From: Avimonas intestinalis | GTDB taxonomy: Bacteria > Bacillota > Clostridia > Oscillospirales > Acutalibacteraceae | DNA: 32,933 nucleotides | NCBI GenBank assembly: GCA_904380375.1 | Contig: CAJFID010000042.1 | Location: 1 to 32,933 of the forward strand | Direction of reading: 5' to 3' | Shown: positions 25,182 to 32,933 of the stretch, one piece after another | How the letters are laid out: every line of letters begins with the position of its first letter | Position numbering within the stretch: position 1 is the stretch's first letter | The notes under the pieces: model-generated | Database searches by the model: none | The model's input: only the letters and a program-made list of their open reading frames with translations | Told to the model about the DNA's origin: nothing | Position numbers and translations under genes: made by a program

Positions 25182-25459
25182 GCGATGACGAGGACGAGTA
25201 GAGCGCTTGACCCATCCAGAGAGCCGCCGGCTGGTGCAAGGCGGTTGGTGTAGGCGTTCGAATATCCCCTCCCGAGCTTTCCGCCCAAACGGCCGCGGCC
25301 GGAGTAAGTGCGAACGGTTTTCCCGCCGTTATCGGGGATCGCATTCGGCAGGCTGTGGCCGCGCCCGATGCGCTGAGCGGCCCGATCAGGGAAAAAGAGT
25401 GGTACCGCGGAGTAGGATGTACAATCCCTTCGTCTCTTGGGAGACGAAGGGATTTTTTT
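25182..25459 (+). promoter_or_regulatory. T-box riboswitch, isoleucine specifier, with intrinsic terminator
   Basis: tRNA-sensing leader. Stem I begins near GATGACGAGGACGAGTAG (AGTA S-turn), the distal bulge/loop elements are CCAGAGAGCC and CTGGTGCAAGG, and the specifier loop reads GAAT-ATC-CCC with ATC at 25264-25266: GAGG pairs with CCTC below it and GAGCGCT with GGCGTTC above it. ATC codes for isoleucine. The conserved T-box is AGAGTGGTACCGCGG (25396-25410). The competing terminator is AATCCCTTCGTCTC (25423-25436) / GAGACGAAGGGATT (25441-25454) followed by T-run to 25459. When tRNA-Ile is uncharged, it pairs with the specifier and T-box sequence and transcription reads into ilvB. Confidence 0.95.
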
Positions 25460-25467
25460 GTGCATCC

Positions 25468-25515
25468 GTATCTGCGGCGGATTGTATCCGCAGCGGATCG
25501 TATCCGCAGCGGCTC
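25468..25515 (+). repeat. Three 16-bp direct repeats between the T-box terminator and ilvB
   Basis: Units GTATCTGCGGCGGATT (25468-25483), GTATCCGCAGCGGATC (25484-25499) and GTATCCGCAGCGGCTC (25500-25515) lie end to end in the untranslated leader, about 45 bp before ilvB. Confidence 0.8.
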
Positions 25516-25561
25516 CCGCCGGGCTTTGATGGATATGAAATAGAGAAAGGATGGTTCCAAT

Positions 25562-27246
<1,685 letters not shown>

Positions 27247-27250
<4 letters not shown>

Positions 27251-27753
27251 GCGAGAGCAAAGCGGTATTCGCCGTGCTGGCGGTCAACCATCCGGGCGTC
27301 CTGCTGCGGGTGGCGGGGCTGTTTTCCCGGCGCGGCTTCAACATTGATTCCATCATCGCCTGCAATACCGAGGACCCGACGCGTTCCCGCCTGACCCTGC
27401 TGGTCACGGGGGATGAGGCGACCTTTGCCCAGATCACCCGTCAGCTTCTCAAGCTGGAGGATATCCTCACCGTCAAGGTGCTGGAGCCGGAGGAATGCTC
27501 CAACAGCGAGCTGCTGCTGGTCAAGGTACGGGCGGCCGGCCCGGCCCGGAGCACGGTGCTCAAGATGGTGCAGGCGTACGGGGCAAGGGTGCTCGATATC
27601 GGCGAGACGACCGTGACGCTGGAAATGACCGGCCAGACCGAGGAAGTGGACGTTTTTGTCGACCAGCTGGAACGGTACGGCATCCTTGAAATGTCCCGCA
27701 CCGGCATCAACGCCCTCCAGCGGGGGGACAGCACCATCCACGACGAGAGCTAA
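27247..27753 (+). CDS. ilvN: Acetolactate synthase small (regulatory) subunit
   Basis: 168-aa regulatory subunit that activates IlvB and confers feedback inhibition by branched-chain amino acids. An N-terminal ACT domain occupies about residues 5-78 (FAVLAVNHPGVLLRVAGLFS, RRGFNIDSIIACNTEDP), followed by the ALS small-subunit C-terminal domain about 85-160. It starts with GTG 27247 inside the stop of ilvB, so subunit amounts are coupled. Length and order are normal for the family. Symbol ilvN is used; ilvH would be equivalent. Confidence 0.95.
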
Positions 27754-27795
27754 GCTCCGGCCGCAGGCCAAAGCAAGGGCAAAGGAGGCCGTGCA

Positions 27796-29373
27796 ATGAA
27801 ACCATTGGTTGAAATCTTTGATTCCACCCTACGGGACGGCGCGCAGGGCGAAGGGATCTCCTTTTCGGTAGAGGATAAGCTGGCGGTGGCCCGCCTGCTT
27901 GACGGGCTGGGCGTCGCGTATATTGAGGCCGGGAACCCCGGCTCCAACCCCAAGGACCTGGAGTTTTTCCGCCGGTCGGGGGAGCTGAAGCTGCAAAATT
28001 CCCGGCTGGTGGCTTTCGGCTCCACCCGCCGCAAGGGCGTCAAGGCTGAGGACGATGCCAACGTCCAGGCGCTGCTGACCGCGAACACCGACGTGGTGGC
28101 CCTGTTCGGCAAATGCTGGGATCTGCATGTGCGGGACATCCTCCAGACCACGGAGGAGGAAAACTTCGCGATGATCGCGGACACCGTCGCCTTTTTCAAA
28201 AGGAGGGGCAAACGGGTGGTCTTTGACGCGGAGCATTTCTTTGACGGCTACAAGGCCAACCCCCTCTTCGCCATGAAGGCGCTGGAGGCCGCCGCGGACG
28301 CGGGGACGGATGTTTTGGCCCTGTGCGATACCAACGGCGGCGCCTTCCCGCAGGAAATTTACGATATTACCCGCGCGGTGGTGGACCGGTTCGGCCCAAT
28401 GGTCGGCATCCACACCCACAACGACGGCGGGATGGCGGTCGCCAATTCCATCATGGCGGTGTCGGCCGGCGCCACCCATGTGCAGGGGACGTACCTCGGC
28501 TTTGGGGAGCGGAGCGGGAACGCGAACCTCTCGACGATCATCCCAAACCTTCAGCTTAAGCTGGGGTACGCCTGCATCCCGCAGGACAATATGCCCCGGC
28601 TGACGGAGGTCGCCCGCAGCATGGCGGAGGTGGCGAACATTCGCCTGGGCCGCGGGGAGCCGTACGTCGGCTCGAGCGCCTTTGCGCATAAGGCGGGGAT
28701 GCACGCCGACGGGGTGCTGAAGAATTCCGCCACCTTTGAGCACATCAATCCCGAGGCAGTGGGGAACGAACGCCGCTTCCTGATGAGCGAGGTGAGCGGC
28801 CGGGGCGCGGTGCTGGAAAAGATCCGCCGCTTCTGCCCCGCCATCCAGAAAAGCTCGCCGGAGCTGAAGACCATTATTGACGAGCTCAAGCGAATGGAGC
28901 TGGAAGGCTACCAGTACGAAGGGGCGGACGGCAGCTTTGAGCTGCTGGTGCGCAAGTGCCTGGGGCGGCTCACCCCGTATTTTGACCTGGTGTATTACCG
29001 CATCACCGGCGAAAAGCCCCATGTGCCCGACCAGAGCGCGGTGGCGACCCTCAAGGTGCGGGTGGGCGACCAGTCGCAGATCGCCGCCGGGGAGGGCAAC
29101 GGCCCGGTCAACGCGCTTGATAAGGCGCTGCGCAGCGCGCTGGCGGGCTTCTACCCGTCGCTTGCCAACGTCCACCTGGTGGACTATAAGGTGCGGGTGA
29201 TGGATTCCAAGCAGGCCACGGCGGCGCGGGTGCGCGTCCTGATTACCTCAACCGACGGGGTCAAGGAATGGACCACCGTCGGGGTCGCCGGGGACGTGAT
29301 TGAGGCGAGCTGGGCGGCGCTGAGCGATTCAATTGAGTATAAACTGGTTTCCGAAGGGGAGGCCGCCGGCTGA
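27796..29373 (+). CDS. cimA: Citramalate synthase
   Basis: 525-aa enzyme that condenses pyruvate and acetyl-CoA to (R)-citramalate, the first step of the threonine-independent isoleucine route. HMGL-like TIM barrel about residues 1-270: FDSTLRDGAQGEG with the catalytic Arg/Asp, YIEAGNPGSNPKDLEFF, DAEHFFDGYKANP, and the metal-binding HTHNDGGMAVANS (H206, H208, N209, D210). A linker with GSSAFAHKAGMHADG and a LeuA-type regulatory dimerisation domain about 390-515 follow. The long GNPGSNPKD region and length separate it from 2-isopropylmalate synthase (LeuA). RBS AAAGGAGG at 27781-27788, 42 bp behind ilvN. The C-terminal domain suggests isoleucine feedback. Confidence 0.93.
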   Translation: MKPLVEIFDSTLRDGAQGEGISFSVEDKLAVARLLDGLGVAYIEAGNPGSNPKDLEFFRRSGELKLQNSRLVAFGSTRRKGVKAEDDANVQALLTANTDVVALFGKCWDLHVRDILQTTEEENFAMIADTVAFFKRRGKRVVFDAEHFFDGYKANPLFAMKALEAAADAGTDVLALCDTNGGAFPQEIYDITRAVVDRFGPMVGIHTHNDGGMAVANSIMAVSAGATHVQGTYLGFGERSGNANLSTIIPNLQLKLGYACIPQDNMPRLTEVARSMAEVANIRLGRGEPYVGSSAFAHKAGMHADGVLKNSATFEHINPEAVGNERRFLMSEVSGRGAVLEKIRRFCPAIQKSSPELKTIIDELKRMELEGYQYEGADGSFELLVRKCLGRLTPYFDLVYYRITGEKPHVPDQSAVATLKVRVGDQSQIAAGEGNGPVNALDKALRSALAGFYPSLANVHLVDYKVRVMDSKQATAARVRVLITSTDGVKEWTTVGVAGDVIEASWAALSDSIEYKLVSEGEAAG

Positions 29374-29437
29374 CGGGGCCTGTTTTCCGCCGAATCCATA
29401 TACAAGATTTTATTTTTAACTAGGAGGCATCAGAATC

Positions 29438-30700
29438 ATGGGCATGACAATGACGCAGAAGATCCTGGCCGCCCACGCGGGACTGCCGGAGGTCAAGGCC
29501 GGGCAGCTGATTGAGGCTAAGCTCGACCTCTGCCTGGGCAACGACATCACCTCGCCGGTGGCGGTCAACGAGTTTGAGCGCTGCGGCGCCTGCGGCGTAT
29601 TTGACAAATCCCGCGTCGCGCTGGTGATGGACCACTTCACCCCGAACAAGGACATCAAGGCGGCCGAGCAGGTCAAGCGGGTGCGGGAGTTTGCCAGCAA
29701 GTACGACGTCGAAAATTTCTTTGACGTGGGCCGGATGGGCGTGGAGCACGCCGTCCTGCCGGAGCAGGGCCTGGTCGGCCCCGGCGACTGCATCATCGGC
29801 GCGGACAGCCACACCTGCACCTACGGCGCGCTGGGCGCGTTCTCCACCGGCGTGGGCTCCACCGACCTGGCGGCCGGCATGGCGACCGGCACCGCGTGGT
29901 TTAAAGTCCCCTACGCGCTGAAAATCGTGCTGACCGGCAAGCCCTCCCAATACGTCGGCGGCAAGGACGTCATCCTGCACCTTATTGGGATGATCGGGGT
30001 GGACGGCGCGCTCTACCGCTCGCTGGAGTTCACCGGCCCGGGCGTAGCCAACCTGACGATGGACGACCGGCTCTGCATCGCGAACATGGCGATTGAGGCC
30101 GGTGCGAAGAACGGTATTTTCCCCGTCGATGCGGTGACCATGGCGTATGTAGAGGGCCGCTTCCAGCGCACCCCGGTGGTGTACGAGGCGGATCCCGACG
30201 CGGAATACGACGAGGTGATTGAAATCGACCTGTCCGCGCTGCGTCCCACCGTCGCCTTCCCCCACCTGCCGGAAAACACCAAGACCATTGACGAATGCAG
30301 CGGCCAGGTCAAAATCGACCAGGCGGTGATCGGCTCCTGCACCAACGGCCGGATTGAGGACCTGCGCGCCGCGGCGGAAATCCTGCGCGGGCGCAAGGTG
30401 GCCAAGGGCGTGCGCTGCATCGTCATCCCGGCGACCCAGCAGATCTGGCTGGACGCCATGCACGAGGGTCTGTTCGACGTCTTTATTGAGGCCGGCGCGG
30501 TGGTTTCGACCCCGACCTGCGGCCCCTGCCTGGGCGGCCATATGGGCATCCTGGCCGCGGGCGAGCGGGCGGTTTCCACCACCAACCGCAACTTTGTCGG
30601 CCGGATGGGCCACGTTGACAGCGAGGTCTACCTCTCCAACCCATATGTGGCGGCGGCGTCTGCCGTCGCCGGCTATATCACCGACCCGGCGAAGCTGTAA
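29438..30700 (+). CDS. leuC: 3-isopropylmalate/citramalate dehydratase large subunit
   Basis: 420-aa aconitase-family subunit of the short (LeuC2/HacA-like) type used by Clostridia and archaea. It holds a 4Fe-4S cluster by C301 (GSCTNGR), C361 and C364 (TPTCGPCLGGHMG). Other conserved blocks are GADSHTCTYGALGAFSTGVGSTD and VEHAVLPEQGL. With LeuD it isomerises 2-isopropylmalate to 3-isopropylmalate; in the citramalate route the same enzyme isomerises citramalate to 3-methylmalate. Its position directly behind cimA under an isoleucine T-box favours the second role at least in part. ATG 29438 with AGGAGG at 29422-29427. The dehydrogenase leuB needed next is not in the window. Confidence 0.95.
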   Translation: MGMTMTQKILAAHAGLPEVKAGQLIEAKLDLCLGNDITSPVAVNEFERCGACGVFDKSRVALVMDHFTPNKDIKAAEQVKRVREFASKYDVENFFDVGRMGVEHAVLPEQGLVGPGDCIIGADSHTCTYGALGAFSTGVGSTDLAAGMATGTAWFKVPYALKIVLTGKPSQYVGGKDVILHLIGMIGVDGALYRSLEFTGPGVANLTMDDRLCIANMAIEAGAKNGIFPVDAVTMAYVEGRFQRTPVVYEADPDAEYDEVIEIDLSALRPTVAFPHLPENTKTIDECSGQVKIDQAVIGSCTNGRIEDLRAAAEILRGRKVAKGVRCIVIPATQQIWLDAMHEGLFDVFIEAGAVVSTPTCGPCLGGHMGILAAGERAVSTTNRNFVGRMGHVDSEVYLSNPYVAAASAVAGYITDPAKL

Positions 30701-30732
30701 GTGCGAATCAGCGTGAAAGGATGGTCATCAAC

Positions 30733-31221
30733 ATGATTGCTCAGGGCAAAGTACATAAATACGGCGACAACGTCGATACCGACGTCATCATCCCCGCGCG
30801 GTACCTCAACACCTCCAAGCATGAGGAGCTGGCCGCGCACTGTATGGAGGACATTGACAAGGATTTTGTCAAGAACGTCAAGGCCGGCGACATCATGGTC
30901 GCGGAGAAGAATTTTGGCTGCGGCTCCTCCCGCGAGCACGCGCCGATCGCGATTAAGGCGAGCGGCATTGCCTGCGTCATCGCGTCTACCTTCGCCCGCA
31001 TTTTTTACCGCAACGCGATCAATATCGGCCTGGCGATCCTTGAATGCGATGAAGCCGCCCGCGATATCCAGGACGGCGACGAGGTCAAGGTGGACTTTGA
31101 CACCGGGCTGATTGAAAATCTCACCACCGGCAAGACCTATCAGGCCGAGCCGTTCCCGCCCTTTATCCAGAATATCATTGAAAAGGGCGGCCTCCTCAAC
31201 GCAATCAAAGACCGGCTGTAA
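30733..31221 (+). CDS. leuD: 3-isopropylmalate/citramalate dehydratase small subunit
   Basis: 162-aa swivel-domain partner of LeuC. Conserved blocks: GDNVDTDVIIPARYL (residues 11-25), KNFGCGSSREHAP (59-71) with substrate-binding residues, and IASTFARIFYRNAINIGL. I chose ATG 30733, 12 bp after AAAGGA (30715-30720); the in-frame ATG 30721 would be fused to that site. Separated from leuC by 32 bp and closed by the strong terminator at 31228-31270, so it is the last gene of the operon. Confidence 0.95.
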   Translation: MIAQGKVHKYGDNVDTDVIIPARYLNTSKHEELAAHCMEDIDKDFVKNVKAGDIMVAEKNFGCGSSREHAPIAIKASGIACVIASTFARIFYRNAINIGLAILECDEAARDIQDGDEVKVDFDTGLIENLTTGKTYQAEPFPPFIQNIIEKGGLLNAIKDRL

Positions 31222-31227
31222 GCCGAT

Positions 31228-31270
31228 AAAAAAGCCAAGCCCCCGGCGTTGCCGGGGGCTTGGCTTTTTT
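31228..31270. terminator. Bidirectional intrinsic terminator
   Basis: Perfect 20-bp stem: AAAAAAGCCAAGCCCCCGGC (31228-31247) and its exact reverse complement (31251-31270) around GTT, with A-run and T-run at the outer ends. Serves leuD on the plus strand and the MATE gene on the minus strand, whose stop is 4 bp away. Confidence 0.95.
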
Positions 31271-31273
31271 AGG

Positions 31274-32683
31274 TTAGATTACCTTGATATTCTTCCACTT
31301 CCCTCGCCAGAAGCGGATAACAAACGCGATATCGCGGACGATCCAGTCCACAAACATGGCGAACCACACGCCGAGCAGCTGCATGTTTAAGCCCCAGGAG
31401 CTGGCCAATACATAGCTCAGGCAGATGCGGAAGAGGAACATTGACACAATGGAAACCGACATGGTAAAGACCACGTCACCGGCGGCGCGCAGCGCGTTGG
31501 GGAGCGTGAAGGAGATGGGCCAGAGCAGGCCGGTGAATATAGCGCCCCAGAAAAGCACGTCGGCCGCGATTTCCACGGAAGCGGGCTCCAGCTGGAACAG
31601 GGTAAGCAGCGGCCGGATAATCACCAGCAGGATTAAGCAAAGGGAGCCCATAGCTATGTAGGTGATCCCCATCAGGCGTTTGGTGTAAGACACCGCTTCC
31701 TTCGGCCGGTTCGCCCCCATGCTCTGGCCGACAACGGTAATGAGCGCCAGCCCAAGGGCATTCCCAGGAACATTGATGACACTCATGATGCTGTTGCAGA
31801 TCGCGTTGGCGGCGACGGCGTTGGTGCCGAAGGAGGTAATCAGGCTGAGTACCATCAGCTTGCCGACCTGGAACAGACCGCTTTCAAAACCATTAGGCAC
31901 GCCGACCACGAGAATCCGGCGGACCATGCTTCCCTTGAATTCAAAATGGAACAGCTTCTCAATTTTCAGAACGCCGCCGTGCCGCTGCAGCAGCACCACG
32001 ATGATGACCGCCGCCACAATGCGGGAGACCAAAGTGCCGATACCGGCGCCCAACGCCCCCATATCAAATCCGTAGATCAAAATGGCGTTAACCACAATGT
32101 TGACGATGTTGACCAGCAGGGAGTTGAACATCGATACCTTGCTGTTGCCCATGGAACGGAACAGAGCGGCGCCGGCATTGTAAACGGCCATAAATGGATA
32201 GGCCAGAGCCGTGGACAGGAAGTACTCCAGCGCGCTGTCCATGACATCGGGTTCAATCTGGCCAAAAATCAGGCCTAGGATATGCTGGCGGAGGATCAGC
32301 GCCAGGACCATCAGCGCAGTCGATACGAAAGTCACAGTATACAGCAGCTGCTTGGCAGCGGTGCGGGCGTTGTGGACGTCCTGCCGCCCGAGATACTGGG
32401 ATACCACGACCGTGCCGCCGGTTGACAGGGCGGCGAAAATCTGGAGCAGCAGCTGGTTGATGCCGTCCACCAGCGATACACCGGACACCGCGGCCTCGCC
32501 CGAGGAGGTGACCATCACGGTGTCGGCCATGCCGACGCTCATCAGGAGGAACTGTTCAATGATTAAGGGGATAATCAGCCGGGTCAGCGAACGCCGGTCA
32601 AACAGCGGGGCGGCCGGTTCCTGTGTCAGGGAGGCGGGCGAATGGATACTCACAACGGCTTCAGACCTTTCCAAAACGGACAT
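31274..32683 (-). CDS. MATE-family multidrug/metabolite efflux transporter
   Basis: 469-aa inner-membrane exporter with twelve predicted hydrophobic segments arranged as two homologous bundles, the MATE fold. The typical start of the first helix, RSLTRLIIPLIIEQFLLMSVGMADTVMVT, is at residues about 31-59, followed by GGTVVVSQYLGRQD at 88-101. The matching half starts near VVGVPNGFESGLFQVGKL, with GNALGLALITVVGQSMGANR. It exports cationic compounds by sodium or proton antiport; substrate not readable. Start is uncertain: ATG 32683 lies only about 11 nt from the predicted transcription start and has no ribosome site, while the in-frame GTG 32653 has GGAAAGG 12 bp upstream. Residues before 31 are not conserved in either case. 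Confidence 0.93.
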   Translation of the reverse strand: MSVLERSEAVVSIHSPASLTQEPAAPLFDRRSLTRLIIPLIIEQFLLMSVGMADTVMVTSSGEAAVSGVSLVDGINQLLLQIFAALSTGGTVVVSQYLGRQDVHNARTAAKQLLYTVTFVSTALMVLALILRQHILGLIFGQIEPDVMDSALEYFLSTALAYPFMAVYNAGAALFRSMGNSKVSMFNSLLVNIVNIVVNAILIYGFDMGALGAGIGTLVSRIVAAVIIVVLLQRHGGVLKIEKLFHFEFKGSMVRRILVVGVPNGFESGLFQVGKLMVLSLITSFGTNAVAANAICNSIMSVINVPGNALGLALITVVGQSMGANRPKEAVSYTKRLMGITYIAMGSLCLILLVIIRPLLTLFQLEPASVEIAADVLFWGAIFTGLLWPISFTLPNALRAAGDVVFTMSVSIVSMFLFRICLSYVLASSWGLNMQLLGVWFAMFVDWIVRDIAFVIRFWRGKWKNIKVI

Positions 32684-32700
32684 ATTTTTACTAGGTTTTT

Positions 32701-32729
32701 ATTATAGCAACCCCTCACCTGATGTACAA
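32701..32729 (-). promoter_or_regulatory. Sigma-A promoter of the MATE gene
   Basis: On the minus strand: -35 TTGTAC (32729-32724), 17-bp spacer, -10 TATAAT (32706-32701). Predicted start near 32694. Confidence 0.75.
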
Positions 32730-32851
32730 GCGGTCTTAAAAAAGTCTTTGCAAAAAAATTGGGCGGATATCGTGAATTGGTGGGTATCAAAGGAGGTGAA
32801 AATTCGAAATACCCCTTGACTTTTCAGGACAAAGGCGGCTCCATTTTTAAT

Positions 32852-32933
32852 GGAGACACCCTCCGGAGACACCCTCCGGAGACACCCTCCGGAGACACCC
32901 TCCGGAGACACCCTCCGGAGACACCCTCCGGAG
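32852..32933. repeat. 13-bp tandem repeat array, continuing beyond the window
   Basis: Six identical copies of GGAGACACCCTCC (32852-32929) followed by GGAG at the window end. Each unit has inverted ends (GGAG/CTCC), and each junction makes the palindrome CTCCGGAG. As 13 is not a multiple of 3, an open frame through the array passes all three phases. No gene of its own is evident from 32730 to 32851. Confidence 0.97.

Noticed and set aside
32852..32933. CRISPR array
   Set aside because: Units are contiguous 13-mers without spacers, and no cas genes are nearby.

Overview
The window looks like a chromosomal segment of a GC-rich anaerobic Firmicute, most likely Clostridia of the Oscillospirales/Ruminococcaceae kind. 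Reasons: strong AGGAGG-type ribosome sites, sigma-A promoters with clear -35/-10 boxes and 17-18 bp spacing, a T-box riboswitch, an ECF sigma operon, a GGGtGRT/NifU-like pair, and a citramalate-based isoleucine route. No rRNA, tRNA or CRISPR array was recognised. The taxonomic call is inference from gene content, not from a marker gene.

Layout. 1-2730: the end of an iron-siderophore ABC transporter (FecCD-type permease, FecE-type ATPase), a DtxR/MntR-type metalloregulator, a 49-aa ORF, and a scar where a DUF454 gene is fused to the 3' end of a tyrosine recombinase gene whose tail carries a cluster of TGTACCC palindromes. 2763-4640 (minus): GGGtGRT protein and its NifU-like partner. 4843-5794 (minus): DUF2975 membrane protein plus a YozG-like XRE regulator. 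5878-8852: secA, with a long GC-rich leader holding a possible 29-codon leader peptide. 9307-15666: two-gene surface operon, an anchored small protein and an 1888-aa exported protein combining a PHP/CehA-type domain, a calcineurin-like phosphoesterase domain and three large GLUG-type modules. 16002-17096: ychF. 17291-18936: ECF sigma factor and a probable anti-sigma/sensor protein with a duplicated extracellular domain. 19355-20284: alpha/beta hydrolase. 20333-21115 (minus): an AT-richer patch with an iron-sulfur flavoprotein-like gene beside an internally deleted IS110 transposase. 21250-21613 (minus): two overlapping tiny genes that look paralogous. 22057-23703: uncharacterised three-pass membrane protein. 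23982-25097: XRE regulator fused to a repeat-built, probable beta-solenoid domain.

25129-31270 is the clearest metabolic unit: promoter, Ile-specific T-box, then ilvB-ilvN-cimA-leuC-leuD, closed by a 20-bp bidirectional terminator. Citramalate synthase makes 2-oxobutyrate precursors from pyruvate and acetyl-CoA, LeuCD can isomerise citramalate, and IlvBN performs the next condensation, so an isoleucine-sensing T-box fits the gene set. 31274-32683 (minus) is a MATE exporter, and the window ends inside a 13-bp tandem repeat array.

Most unusual items: the PHP-phosphoesterase-GLUG operon, the XRE-solenoid fusion, the ECF/anti-sigma pair with a duplicated sensor, the secA leader ORF, the paralogous overlapping mini-genes, and the terminal 13-bp array. 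All functional statements rest on reading the sequence and family knowledge; no search was run.
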